From: Melitaea cinxia
Taxonomy: Eukaryota > Arthropoda > Insecta > Lepidoptera > Nymphalidae
Assembly (NCBI RefSeq): GCF_905220565.1
Contig: NC_059416.1
Coordinates: 10,912,001 to 10,976,000 of the forward strand
Length of the DNA: 64,000 bases
Direction: 5' to 3'
Made by a program: the position numbers and the translations under genes. A model generated the notes under the pieces. It searched no databases and was not told the DNA's origin. It was given only the letters and a program-made list of their open reading frames with translations. Positions 44,429 to 55,601 of the stretch are shown here, in pieces (position 1 is the stretch's first letter; every line of letters starts with the position of its first letter).

Positions 44429-44623
44429 CTAGCTTCTGCACGCAAGTTCGTCCGTGTGGACTCCGCTCCTATTGGTTTTAGTGTGATGATATATAGCATA
44501 TAGCCTTTCTCGATAAGTGAGCTATCTAACACTGAAGGAATTTTTCAAATCGAACCAGTAGTTCCTGAGATTAGCGAGTTAAAAACAAACAAACAAACAA
44601 ATTCTTCAGCTTTATAATATAAG
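44429..44623 (-). mobile_element. Non-autonomous Helitron, family G copy 1
   Basis: Reverse strand ends CACGGACGAACTTGCGTGC and AGAAGCTAG before a T. The body contains GATAGCTCACTTATCGAGAA and TTTGTTTGTTTGTTT, and the 5' portion TTATAAAGCTGAAGAA is shared with 60259-60447. The exact 5' terminus is uncertain. Confidence 0.65.
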
Positions 44624-45057
44624 TATAAATTATAAATATAAAATAAAACATGGCTGTAAATCAAAAAAATGACAAGTGCATACAATATAATAACATGACT
44701 TTGAGATTAAGAGTAATTGCTCTTTAAAAACTGACAGGCGCTCCAACATTGACTTTATAATAAAGGTACTAAAACTGTTACAACTACAAAATCTCCTATT
44801 TTTGGACTTTCAATGACGAAGAGTTCTAGCATCTTCAAGCGTCGAAACTAGAGATTTTTTCCTTAAAAGCCGGCAACACACCTGCATCTCTAATATTCCA
44901 GATGTCCTTGAAAGGGTTTTACGATTTAACATCAAGAGGTTACTTTATGCTCACTTATCTTTCATTTTATGTAAAAAGACGGAAGATTATGCAATCTTCC
45001 ATCACCTTCCTTTTCTTAACCGAAGTCAGGAGATTTATTAAAAATGATTCTTTAATT
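44624..45057. other. No recognised feature
   Basis: AT-rich; nothing assignable. Confidence 0.5.
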
Positions 45058-45330
45058 ATCATCATCATCATAATCATTCCAGCCTATTGCAGTCCACTGC
45101 TGGACATAGGCCTCCACAAGTTCGCGCCAAAAATGCGTGAACTCATGTGTTTTGCCCATAGTCACCACGCTGAGCAGGCGGGTGGTGACCGCAGGGGCTG
45201 GCTTTGTCACACCTAAGACACTGCTGCCCGTCTTCGGCCTGCGTGTTTTAAGGCCAGCGGTTAGATGGTTATCCCGCCATCGGTCGGCTTCTTAAATTCC
45301 AAGGTGGTAGTGGAACCTTGTTATCCCTTA
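45058..45330 (-). mobile_element. Retroposon L copy 6, 5'-truncated, with (ATC)n tail
   Basis: (ATC)n at the left, then CCAGCCTATTGCAGTCCACT through CGGTCGGCTTCTTAAATTCC to TTATCCCTTA. The forward ORF at 44902-45216 partly covers it and is not a gene. Confidence 0.8.
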
Positions 45331-45670
45331 TATTCTTTCATTATAATTTACCACAAAAAAAAACCCTTTGAATTATAGAACAGTAGTGACTTTTGGGAAT
45401 TAGAAAATATTAGCGCTTACGTGAATCAGATTTTTTTAAAAATAGATCCCCAGAAATATTTACCGGTCGAGCATGTATAAAACTAGCACATACGCCTTAC
45501 TACTACTACTTTCTTCTTTTTCCTTCAGTAAACATAACCCATGATACAGCACTGTTACAAGGATCACATATTAAAAGTTAATTCCACAAGCGTGATAAAG
45601 GCTGATAGTATTTTATTTCGACTACTACCACGAAATACAGCTTGATCAAAATTTGAAACTGTCTATCTAC

Positions 45671-45711
<41 letters not shown>

Positions 45712-46800
45712 AAGTCATTTACAATAAGAAATACAAGAACAAAAAATAGTTCAAAGTCCGTCATCCAGAAATGAAACAGAGTATCAACTGCAGCATTGAC
45801 TTTCTATGTCAAAAAAGGAGAAACTTTTTAGTGGAACATCTAAAAGCCATCACACCAGCCTTAATTTGTAACTAATAGGTACTTTAGGTCCTATTTCAGG
45901 TCTTTAATTAATATTTTTTACATTTTTCCTCTCTTGTGGATAAAATTTCTTTTAAAAATATTACTAAAAACTTTTTAGTAAAACGAGCATTAAAAGTTCT
46001 TTTAGCTACTAAGCGAGACGACCAAGGGAAATTAAACGTTAAATTTTCCCTAGTTGGAATTGGTATATAAAAATTTTAACTTTGTTAGTGCCTAAAATCC
46101 TGTTTCACTTTTTCGTTTAACTACAATCTACTCATAAATCTTATCCAGATATACTCGTAGCTATTAATTAATTTTCACGTCGAGCGACTGTTGACCTCCT
46201 GACACGTTCTAACAACCTAGTAACTCATTAGAGGAAATTGTTTTTGTAACTATACTAGATGAATTATTCGACTTCACTCACATTAAATAACGCAAATATG
46301 AAAAAAAGTTTTGTATATAAAAAATCAGTTTTAACAACTTTTTTTTGACATAAAATTTGAAAGTTAACTTTGAAATTTAACCATGATTTTCTTTTATATT
46401 TAATATAAAATACTTTCTCTGTGACAATAATATCTCCATTTGAAATGTGTAAAGTTTCCTAAGAGAGATTCATAAGTAGGTTGCCTTAATGAGTATTATA
46501 TATTATTAAGTAATTTGTAATGCTATACTTATTGCACTTTAAAAACTGCACGTTTAAAAATCGCAAGGGCAAACTTATATCTCTATAAGAGATCTCTACA
46601 AGTCTACCCATGGTGGTGAGAAACGATGTTACCGCGGGACACAGTAGCGTAAGAGTGATAAAGTAACAAAACGAACAAAAAGGTTCATAATAATAATAAA
46701 GTTATAAACTTATTATCAATGCAAAATTATTAATACAAAATACACTTAACTACACGGTGGAATAGGTGCCACTTAATTTGAGAATGAAATTGGGAGATGT
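45331..46800. other. Long AT-rich stretch, no gene
   Basis: Contains a (TA)n microsatellite at 45673-45709 and nothing else that I recognise. Confidence 0.5.
45673..45709 (+). repeat. (TA)n microsatellite
   Basis: About 18 consecutive TA units. Confidence 0.95.
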
Positions 46801-46861
46801 GATTATGTTTACGTAAAGCAAATGATGATGTCGTCCACACCGTATCCGGTGACGGCGACTC

Positions 46862-48025
46862 CTATAAATTACGCTGGTGGGCTCTAATATGGCTAGCGAA
46901 ACCGAATTTAGTTTTGAAGACTCGGTTGCAAGATACACAGTATAGTTGGCCAGCTGAATCGTATGTGTAAAAGTAGGAGGGTTTTGGCCTAGTCTTCCGT
47001 ACTTGGCGTTTCGCATCAAGGTCTTCTAGACGCGCAGATTCAAAACGGTCAACACTTTTGTGAGTGGTTCGACGCTATTCCGGTCTTTGACGTGCCAGAC
47101 TCTCCCAACTCTCAGTTGGTATATGACAAGCCACAAGATTGCGTTTGAGCACGTCTTTATAGCGAAGGTATTGCCCGCCTTGTTTTCGTTTTCCGTTTGA
47201 AAGCTCAGAATAGAAGACTGCCTTCGGTAGTCTGCTATCGGGCATGCGTAGGACGTGACCGCTCCATCTCAGTTGACTTTTCATTACGAGAGCTTCAATT
47301 CCAGACATACCTGTACGACGTAATACCTCGGTGTTTGAAATTCGGTCCTGCCACTTAATGCGCAATATGGATCTTAGACATTTGAGGTGAAATATGTCTA
47401 ACTTCTTGATATCTGCTTTATAGCAGCACCAGGTCTCTGAAGCGTACAATAATGTAGGCAGGACAATCGCTTTGTACACTAATATTTTAGTTTGCAATTT
47501 GAGGTCGTGTGAATTCCAGACACGGGATTTAAGTTTGCCAAAGGCCGCTGCAGCACCTGCTATTCGGGCTGGTATTTCTGATTGTAGTGTGTTATCGTGC
47601 TTTAGTCTGCTGCCTAAGTATTTGAAGTATGGGACTTCCTCTAATGCGGAGCCATCCAAGTTGATAGCGGATTGGTCAGCAAGACAACCACGAGCAGGTT
47701 GCTTTAAAACCTGAGTTTTGCTGGTGCTTATAACCAGACCAAACCTGCGGCACGACGTGTGTAAGGAGTCCATATAGGCTTGAAGAGACTCTATTGAGTC
47801 GCCCATAAGGCAAATATCGTCAGCATATAAAACGTCTAGAACAGAGAGCTTGGAAACTTGTTTCTTAGCTCTGAAACGGGATAGATCGAATATGCTCTTG
47901 TCTGTTCTGGAGCTAATTTCAATTTGACTATTGCAAGTTCTGAGTTCTGGTAAAGCAAATATAAAGCCTGTCGCAAGATTTTGTAAACAACGTATAAAAC
48001 CGTAAGGTATTTTTAGTAACTTCAT
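46862..48025 (-). pseudogene. LINE ORF2 fragment: RT active site to C-terminal zinc finger
   Basis: The reverse-strand frame runs from the Met at 48025 to a TAG at 47075-47077, then continues in the same frame for 70 codons to a TAG at 46862-46864. Clear homology starts near 47940: RFRAKKQVSKL, the catalytic VLYADDICLMGD box, a YFKYLGSRL motif, RWSGHVLRM, and a C2H2-type end CVSCNRVFKTKFGFASHIRA with two Cys, twelve residues, and HxxxH. This matches the RTE-like endonuclease/reverse-transcriptase family widespread in animals. The internal TAG replaces the Trp of the conserved PEWR motif, a single nonsense change. Residues before the RFRAKK region look like flanking sequence, so the element is 5'-truncated. 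An intact protein would prime and copy its own RNA at nicked DNA. Confidence 0.85.
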
Positions 48026-48673
48026 TCTAAAGAAAAAAGAATGTTAAAGATCTTATCATGTTCTATTTAGTATGGCTTTTCAAATGCATGGAAACGGATA
48101 TCGCCTTGCGTCCTTGCTTACGTCACTTATATTTTCGATTGATTGCACTACTTGTTACAATTTATACAAAACTTAATTAAGTACTAGTACACTAAAATAT
48201 CTATTATTCCATAGCTCAAGATACATAACAATGTTATTCAGCGAAGATTCAATATAATTATCCAGCCTGTACCAAAACATGTAAAGTAAACTAACCATCA
48301 CATATTCGCTGTATTCCTGAAACAACGCGATGTACAAGATATATTGAAAATTTCATTATTAATAAACTTCAGAGAACACGGTACAAGCGGTTTTAATATA
48401 ACTTTTTTGTTGCCAGCCGAGTTAATATGTGAGGCTGGGTGTGAAGAGAAATGTTCTGTAAGCTATAAAGAGATAAAAAGGTCTTTTTTTCATTTACATT
48501 CTCAAATAACACACGAGCTTTATATCTTATTACCGCACGAATACGAATATAGGATTTCTACGTTATTTTATTATTATTTTTTTTCGCCATAAGCTTATAA
48601 TGACAATTTTAATGTAATCAAAATAAAATAAAAACCTCTTTCAAGTTCAAAAGCAATTTAAATCGTCATTTTT
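48026..48673. other. No recognised feature
   Basis: AT-rich. The ORF at 48344-48592 has no recognisable domain. Confidence 0.5.
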
Positions 48674-48885
48674 AACCGACTTCCAAAAAAGAGGAGGTTC
48701 TCAATTCGATTGTATTTTTTTAAATGTATTATGTTTTATTTACTTCAGAATTTTTGACTGGGTGGACCGATTTCGAAGATTTTTGTTTCGATCGATATCG
48801 GTGTGTGTCATATTTCCCGTTGGATAATTGTCGATGTAATTGGATTCGTTTTTTTTTTTCTTTGCGACCAAATACAATTATACAA
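48674..48885 (+). repeat. Interspersed repeat family K, short internally deleted copy
   Basis: AACCGACTTCCAAAAAAGAG start, GGTGGACCGATTTCGAAGAT, then directly the GTCGATGTAATTGGATTCG end with TTTGCGACCAAATACAATTA. Confidence 0.7.
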
Positions 48886-49189
48886 ACTAAAATTATATTC
48901 GTTTTAATTAATTGATTATAATTAAAATATTCGTCATGTAGATTTTGCCGAGAGGAATCGACAAGAAACTCCGCAGTTACTCTTCATAAACATCATGAGC
49001 CTCCAGTCCACTGCTACGATACAATACCCGATCTCCCACTTTCGGCATCAAGTTACTAACTACCAGCTAATCTTTGATGTTAGTGAAGTTAGAAATTTAT
49101 AAAATAATATTTTCAGGCTGTCCTAACTGTTTACAATTAGTTGAAACATGTGCTTGTTTGTCATATCAGTGGTATAAAAATAGCTTAAT
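48886..49189. other. Spacer with LINE-tail relic
   Basis: At 48950-48985 a reverse family W fragment (CGACAAGAAACTCCGCAGTT). Otherwise unrecognised. Confidence 0.45.
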
Positions 49190-49385
49190 TTAGATTTTCT
49201 TTACCTTCTTCGTAGACCTCCTTTTCCAAGTAGGGTAAGGGTTGGAGCTTAGTAAACCACGCTCCATTGCGGGTTGGCGGATATATTCTCTACAATGAGT
49301 AATGATCCCTATCAGGTGTTTATGATAACAACCTGAGCTTAAAGTGCTCTTGGAACTACGTTGGGAAAACCCACGAGAACAGACA
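49190..49385 (-). mobile_element. SINE family M, degenerate 3' part
   Basis: Reverse M body: GTAGGGTAAGGGTTGGAGCT, CGCTCCATTGCGGGTTGGCG, CAATGAGTAATGATCCCTAT. Confidence 0.7.
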
Positions 49386-49504
49386 CCCAAACCGGAAATA
49401 AATATTTACACAAATACAAATATCCTACCGAGACTACCGATGCTTATTACGCATATGCACCTCTATAGTAGATATCGTCGAGATAGTAAAATACTAAACG
49501 AAAA

Positions 49505-49750
49505 AAAAGTGTGTCAGCTCTGACGCACGACTAAAATTTACTCCTTCAGAACGACTGTCTAAATAGGCACAAAAAAGGCTTGCTAGTCTAAGAAAAATAA
49601 TAATACCATATCAAATGGTAAAGAAACGAATCAAATAGGGTTCCGATAGATGGCGTTAACAAAAACGTAACGAGGTCATTCGTTCAGTAGATTTTACGCC
49701 TCATATTTTTTTTCATACCGGGGCCTTATATGAAAATCGATTCTTAGTAA
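49505..49750 (+). repeat. Interspersed repeat family Q, shortened copy
   Basis: GTGTCAGCTCTGACGCACGA to CCTTATATGAAAATCGATTC, lacking about 50 bp found in the 43.6-kb copy between AAATAGGG and the GATAGATGGCG block. Confidence 0.7.
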
Positions 49751-50217
49751 CTCCAGAAAAAAAAACAAAATAAATTCATTGTTCTATTTTTTTAAGCTTT
49801 ACTTGATGGCGTGTAATTACAAGACCGAAATTAGTTCTTCCAAATAAAGATTATTGCTCTCGTGGGTAACACGAAATTGTTTTAAATTAGGAAAAAGGAC
49901 ATCAATTTAAGCGTTCCTCTTTGTAATTTTCACTGGTGGATATTTCTTCTGGGAACAATATTGTGGCATTTTGTTATATAAAGTTTTTATAATACTATTT
50001 TATTCATTGTCATTATCAAATCGATTATTTTGTAATGTAATTGTTTGATTGATAGGCTTAATGGCTTTCAATCGTGCCAGTGGAGCGTGGTTGATTCCGC
50101 CAATGTCACGTAGTGTGGAGAATCCACGTGGTGATGTACTGATGACGCTTGACGCTTTAATTTTCGTTATTGATTGTATGCATATGCCATGTTGATGTCG
50201 ATCACGATCTAGTTTTT
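49751..50217. other. No recognised feature
   Basis: AT-rich with a more balanced patch at 50060-50160. Nothing assignable. Confidence 0.5.
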
Positions 50218-50617
50218 AGAGTTCCGTACCTTAAAATGAAAAAAACGAAACCCTTGTAGGATCACTTTGTTGTCCGTCTGTCTGTCGAGATTCTTTTTCT
50301 TAGGAATGAGAGAAGTTAGATAAATACTCAGTTATACTATACCTTGGAGCTGTAAAAAAATCGAAATTTCTAAGCCAACGCAATCAAAAGTTACAGTTTA
50401 TGCTGCAAATTTTTAACATTGGCCAGGAAATCAAAACCTACTCACGTGAACTTAGAAACTTGAAATTCGATACGAAGCAACATCTTATAGCACAGACAAA
50501 GGAAAAATTGGGTAAAGCATAATTTTTTAGTTACATCATATAGTAAAAATATTTTTAATAAGTTTTGTACGGAACCTTCGGTTCGCGAGTGCGACTCGCA
50601 TTAGCCCGGTTTTGTTT
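50218..50617 (+). repeat. Interspersed repeat family U
   Basis: Begins GAGTTCCGTACCTTAAAATG with GAAACCCTTGTAGGATCACT and GTCCGTCTGTCTGTCGAG, and ends TACGGAACCTTCGGTTCGCG, GTGCGACTCGCATTAGCCCG. I remember this as a very common lepidopteran dispersed element. The GTTCCGTAC start and GTACGGAAC near the end make a short inverted repeat. Confidence 0.65.
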
Positions 50618-50814
50618 TTATGGCCTTGGTCATGGTCTTCTGTATATGTAAATTATATCTAGTGGTACTAAGTAAACGTTACAAAACTCAATCTAACCGT
50701 TTAAGATCAGTAGCAACGTGAACTAAGTTTTTCAAAAACGAAAATGTATTTCTACGTGAAGAAAATTAATAAACAATTTTATGCCTGAGTGTGTTTATCT
50801 ATGGATACATGTGG

Positions 50815-51184
50815 TGTCAGCCGAGTAGAATAGCACGACCCCCTTTCTTCCTGTGGGGGGTCGTAAAAGGCGACCGAGGGATAAACCTGGCTCAAAATCA
50901 TCAGGGTCCTGGAGAAGGAAAACTTCATTTGAAACCCGGAATGGGGTCTCCGTCAAGCATTCGTATCATAGCTCTAAAATGCGAAATACTCCTGCAGTCG
51001 AACTGGCCCCACACGTATCGACTCGTCGTTCCTGTGGGCCTAGCCTAGTGAGGTCGAGAGGGTGCCGCAGAGCTTAGGCCACTCTGCGTTTTCCTGAAGT
51101 GATTATCCTTGGCGACACAATGTCTATCTGACACTGTCTAAATCGTCTGCAATAGATGAACTAAGGCCAATGATGATGATGACG
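50815..51184 (+). mobile_element. Retroposon family T
   Basis: A non-coding unit of about 370 bp. Its 5' block CCTGTGGGGGGTCGTAAAAG, GCGACCGAGGGATAAAC is homologous to the L head, but its 3' end (TAAATCGTCTGCAATAGATG, AAGGCCAATGATGATGATGA) differs from L and instead matches the 3' end of the LINE fragment at 51563-51870. The two ORFs at 50791-51077 are chance readings. Confidence 0.7.
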
Positions 51185-51311
51185 TGTTAGTTGAAAAGAA
51201 AACTGTTCCACACATCAAGAAACTACAAAATTTCGTAGAATTTTACAAAAAAAAAAAAACCTCACATTTGATATATTATTGTGATCTTACATTGACTTAA
51301 AAGTTGTTTAA

Positions 51312-51550
51312 GATAATACATAAATAAATATCTTATAGCATTCACACACAGTCGATTGTTCTTGAGGTGAGCAAACTAATGCTTGTATTATAGGTAACAG
51401 CCAACTGATATAGCTAAACATTTTTTTAAACATACATAGAAATAAATACATAAATGAATATATAAAATAATACACCCAGACCCAGGCGGGAATCGAACCC
51501 ATAACCCGCGGGCAGAAAGCAGGGCATCTGCACACTGCGCTAACGGGCTA
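51312..51550 (-). mobile_element. tRNA-derived SINE, family O copy 3
   Basis: Reverse: TAGCCCGTTAGCGCAGTGTG, TTATGGGTTCGATTCCCGCC (B box), TGGGTCTGGGTGTATTATTT, and 3' part with TATAATACAAGCATTAGTTT and GACTGTGTGTGAATGC. Confidence 0.8.
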
Positions 51551-51562
51551 ATCAATAAATCT

Positions 51563-51870
51563 AATGTTTAAAAAATATTCATTCATTGGCCTCAATCCGT
51601 CTGTTGCAGACGATTTAAACAGTGTTAGCTTGAGTTAATTACACAGCTCTTTTCGTGACTGAATAAGCCGATACGTGAGCGACAACCTTTGCCACACGCC
51701 CTGCAGGTAAACCGTGTGGTGTCAGCGACGGAAGAAGCTTGTTGTTGTCGCGTTCTTCTTGCCGCTAAAGTCTCAAACCAAGCTTGATCGTGTACCTTGC
51801 GTCCGTCCATAACAACTTTACGTCACGATTCTCGGCAACTGCGTCCCAGTTTTGGTGGTCGATACCAAAG
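51563..51870 (-). pseudogene. LINE ORF2 C-terminal fragment with zinc-finger tail and 3' UTR
   Basis: Reverse strand: GIDHQNWDAVAENRDV, a frameshift, then KVHDQAWFETLAARRTRQ and FTCRACGKGCRSRIGLFSHE ending in a C-terminal Cys (C-x2-C-x12-H-x3-C). After the stop near 51625 the 3' UTR contains TTTAAATCGTCTGCAACAG and GAGGCCAATGAATG. These are the last 80 or so residues of an RTE-like LINE protein with a finger homologous to those at 46.9 and 22.9 kb. 5'-truncated. Confidence 0.7.
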
Positions 51871-52257
51871 GCGTTAAAAAATATACGTTTTAAATATTAT
51901 ACCCTAAAAACTATATATTTTACTGAATACGCCTTTTATTAGTATTATTAATTCACAAACAATTTAAAAAAGTCTTAAGTCTTATTCAAAAGATTTTAAG
52001 TTTTAAAATGAAACCACAGAACTTTTGCAGACTTGAAAAGTGTTTATTGAAAGTAATTTAATATTTTAAAGAACGCTGGTGCTAATTTGCTTATAAATAA
52101 ATTTGTATAAAAGATATACAAAGACCATTGCTGTTTTGTTGAATGATATAATAAATTATTAATATAATGCTTACTCTGATTACTCAAATATCATTCGTTC
52201 ATTTTTGTGGATTCATCCAGACACAAAAACCATACGAACAAGAGAAATAAATTCATA
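51871..52257. other. No recognised feature
   Basis: AT-rich spacer. Confidence 0.5.
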
Positions 52258-52258
52258 A

Positions 52259-52586
52259 CGCTTCAGCCTGTAATATTCCACTACTGGGCATAGGCCTCTT
52301 AGGATCATAGCTTAATCCACCACGCTGCTCCAATGCGGGTTGGCGAATATATTCCCTACTATGAGTAACGATCGCTATCAGGTGTACATGATAACAACCG
52401 GGACCGTCGGCATAACGTGCTCTCCGAGGCACGGTGGGGAGACCTACAAGGACTGCACAAACACCCAGACCACGGCCAACACCTGTATGGCCAATACAAA
52501 TGTTTGTCATGTGCGGGGATCGAACCCGCAACCACCAGCGCAACAGGTACAATCCATGGCTGTAACCGTTGCGCCAACGCGGCGGC
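52259..52586 (-). mobile_element. tRNA-derived SINE, family M, nearly complete
   Basis: Reverse of the complete M element: head GCCGCGTTGGCGCAACGG, GCGGGTTCGATCCCCGCACA, body, and tail GGCCTATGCCCAGTAGTGGA. A deletion of about 17 bp removes part of the CTCCTACATGGGAAAG segment. Overlapping ORFs on both strands are shadows. Confidence 0.85.
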
Positions 52587-52929
52587 AAATACATTCATAT
52601 TTCTTTTTAATATAATTTGTATTTATGAAATTAAAGTGATATAAAACAGCAACTATAAACATGTTATCAAGTATGTGCGTAAAACCGCTCGTATTTATTA
52701 AGTACCTCGACTAATAAATGATCTACCGTCTAAATTAATTGAAAGTATTACGCCAGTTTAGTCCCAGCTTGCTTCTAATAGGAGGGTGGGTAAATGTGTC
52801 ATTATTTTATATTTATTGCCTCATTGGTTACTAAATAGAATTGTCATAAACCTGCGTGTTTTGTTAATGTTATTTATAATAAATAAGTTATATTATTGTT
52901 TATTTGATAAATAAATAAAAAACACTACG
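52587..52929. other. No recognised feature
   Basis: AT-rich spacer. Confidence 0.5.
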
Positions 52930-53190
52930 ACCTGGGAACTTAAAATGCCGACCGATGGCGGAATAACCGTCCAAGTGCTGGATTTGAAATTCACAGGCAG
53001 AAGACGGGCAGAAACGTCTTCGGTGTGACAAAGCCAGCCCTGCGGTCACCAACCCGCCAGCCCAGCGTAGTGACTATGGGCAAAACATATAAGTTCACGA
53101 CATTTTTGGCGTGAACTTTCGGAGTCCAATGTCCAGAACTTGTGGAGTCCAATGTCCAACAGTGGACTTCGATAGGTTAAAGTGATGAGT
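52930..53190 (+). mobile_element. Retroposon L, 5'-truncated
   Basis: GACCTGGGAACTTAAAATGC through to GATAGGTTAAAGTGATGAGT. A segment GGAGTCCAATGTCCA is duplicated near 53110-53155. Confidence 0.75.
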
Positions 53191-53601
53191 GATGAGAAAC
53201 TCCTCATTTTTTTTGTAAATCGTTTAAAAACATGTTCGAAAGTCTACTTGCTTAATTTCTGTTCTTTTCTAATGGTGTAACCTTAAGCCTGTAAACAAGC
53301 CAAAACACACCAATTCTGAATTAAACATTGAAATAACTAAAGATCGATCCACTACAATGCTCTACTGAATATCCATTTTGACATAAGTCATGAAGATTTT
53401 CTACACATATTATCCAGTAGTATTAATTTAGTACCTACATAATTTCCTCTTTGCTAAACTTTTTGGCATAAACGACAGCTTTTGTCAAAAAGACGTATTA
53501 ATCGGCATTTGATTAACGCAGCAGATGAAGGCCAATGTGGAGAAGAATGTGTGTCAAACAATAGAACATTTACTGACTGCCAGATTCAAATTTATAAATA
53601 A
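53191..53601. other. No recognised feature
   Basis: AT-rich; nothing assignable. Confidence 0.5.
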
Positions 53602-53815
53602 CTAGCCGTGCTCGCGACTTCGTCCGCGTGGAATAATGACTTTACATGTTTAACATGATTCTTTAAATTGGCATAACTTTTTTATTTATGAACCGATTGA
53701 CATGCAACAAACACTGAATGGTAAGTAAAGCTTACACCACAATATATTAGTGAAAAACACATCTAAATAGGATAAACCGTTTCTGAGATTAGCGTGCACA
53801 AATGCACGAACAAAC
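53602..53815 (-). mobile_element. Non-autonomous Helitron, family H
   Basis: Reverse strand ends CACGCGGACGAAGTCGCGAG then CACGGCTAG before a T, with a CGCGGAC/GTCGCG hairpin. The 5' limit is uncertain. Confidence 0.65.
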
Positions 53816-54152
53816 AGACAAAAATGCTAACAATCATTGTTTTTGGTGCTATTTGCAATATATATTGTTTTATCAACATAAAGGTCCCAATAATATTTTT
53901 TGTCATATATCTTCCATGTATAAACAGCGATCCGTTACATTTTCGTCCAGGTTTTATTTCAGTAAAAAACTTTTATATTTTCACGTAAGCTTTATTAAAC
54001 GAGTTAGTTTGAATTGTTCACGAAATATTTTGGCAGAAATTTTTATTATGCTGCAATTTTATCGACTGTTTGGCGCAGTCATATAAGTGGTTAACTGACT
54101 GTAACTGCTCTAAACTGAGCCAAATGCTTTTTCTGATATTATTCCTTCACTA
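53816..54152. other. No recognised feature
   Basis: AT-rich. Overlapping ORFs at 53794-54086 start in the Helitron end and show no domain. Confidence 0.45.
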
Positions 54153-54258
54153 CAGCCTGTAATATTCCACTGCTGGGCATAGGCATCGTTCCCCGTTTAG
54201 GAGAAGGATCAGAGCTTAATCCACCACTCTGCTCCAATGCAGGTTGGCGGATATATTA
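54153..54258 (-). mobile_element. SINE family M, 3' fragment
   Basis: CAGCCTGTAATATTCCACTG, GGAGAAGGATCAGAGCTTAA, CAATGCAGGTTGGCGGATAT. Confidence 0.75.
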
Positions 54259-54670
54259 GTGCCTTGATGTCCATACCATTGTAGTAATCCCGATAAATTC
54301 AGTAATTCTGTTGTTCGTAGATTCAAATCCTACTTAGAATATTTTTATAAATATTTGTTGCCTTGATGTTTGTTTTTCTAGTTCCCTACATCATGTACAG
54401 ACAGTTACTACCAGTTATTGCCACTGCTATCATAATAACCTAAAAAAGGTATTTCCTATCTAGAAGCATCTAGAAAACTGTCCAAAAACTCGCAATGGAA
54501 CAGCGTTGCGTATTAGGCGGTACGAGGGACTCAGTCTAGATAGCCTGGGTAGACAGCTAAATGTAAAGAAAATACGTTTTGACTTTAGAATGGATTAAAG
54601 AGTGTCCTCATAAAAACTAATTAAAATATCTTTAATGTATATCTTATATCTTATCGTACAACAAGAAATA
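54259..54670. other. No recognised feature
   Basis: Nothing assignable. Confidence 0.5.
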
Positions 54671-54870
54671 TCTATAATATAAAAATGAGTCGCTGAATGT
54701 GTTGCTAAGCGCAAAACTCGAGAACGGTTGGACCGATTTCGCTAATTCTTTTTTTAAAATATTCCTTGAAGTACGAGGATGGTTTTTACGGAGAGAAAAA
54801 TTCTAAAAAAAAAAATAATAAAATTAAAGAATCGACTGTTAGGTGATACGAAGTTCGCCGGGTCAGCTAG
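54671..54870 (+). mobile_element. Non-autonomous Helitron, family F copy 2
   Basis: TCTATAATATAAAAATGAGT after an A to CGCCGGGTCAGCTAG before a T. About 200 bp. The internal motif GGTTGGACCGATTTCGCTAA is identical in copy 1. Confidence 0.8.
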
Positions 54871-55082
54871 TTAATAAATAAATAAACGCTTCACACTCAA
54901 CGGCCACCAGTAGGATTTTTTACTGTGTCGGGGGTCCGGAAGTACACAATACACAAGCACAAACGCCCAGACCACGACAAACATCTATATGGCCAATACA
55001 AATGTCTGTAATGAGCGAGAATCGAACCCGCGACCGCCAGCGAAACAGCTAGTTCCTTGACCGCTGCGCCAACTTGTCGTCC
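54871..55082 (-). mobile_element. tRNA-derived SINE, family N copy 2
   Basis: Reverse N with head TTGGCGCAGCGGTCAAGG, GCGGGTTCGATTCTCGCTCA, body ATTGGCCATATAGATGTTTG, and 3' GGTGGCCGTTGAGTGTGAAG with a TTTATTTATT tail abutting the Helitron end. Confidence 0.8.
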
Positions 55083-55601
55083 ATTATTAGTAATTTAACA
55101 ATATATGTTTAAATGTTTATATAGCGTTTATGACAGCAAAGTAAGTCATATTACGTGACAGCTTATATGACAACTGATATGACAGTACGTCCATACCATG
55201 TAAAGAATGCTACACATAATTACATTCAGAAAACTATCCGTTTTACTGACGAACTGTCGTAGGTATAACGATCCGTTTTTGAAATAAAGGAACCGGGCTG
55301 AAATCAATAATATAATTAGTTGCACGATTCTCTGCTGAGATATTTTGATATAGATAGATATAGTATTAGATTTTAAATGCGTAGAAAAAGAAATTAGGTT
55401 AATTGAAACAAGGGGCGTAACCAATTTGTTTTCAATCACAGTTTCAATACATTACAAGTGGTTCAATGACTTTATATCAGACGATACGATTTTTACGTCG
55501 CACTGACGATTCGCGAAATTTTAAAGGATATTTAGGTTGATTATTATCATTGCTTAAGTTTCTATAAGACTAATAAAGGCTGGGCATAAAAAAAAAAACG
55601 A
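55083..55601. other. No recognised feature
   Basis: AT-rich. The reverse ORF at 55146-55439 has no recognisable domain. Confidence 0.5.

Noticed and set aside
44902..45216. 104-codon forward ORF
   Set aside because: Its second half is retroposon L including an (ATC)n run translated as Ile; not a gene.
48023..48045. Polypyrimidine tract ending TTTAG just upstream of the LINE ORF start, resembling a splice acceptor
   Set aside because: LINE homology begins about 85 bp downstream of it and the element is a truncated copy; no matching upstream exon is visible.
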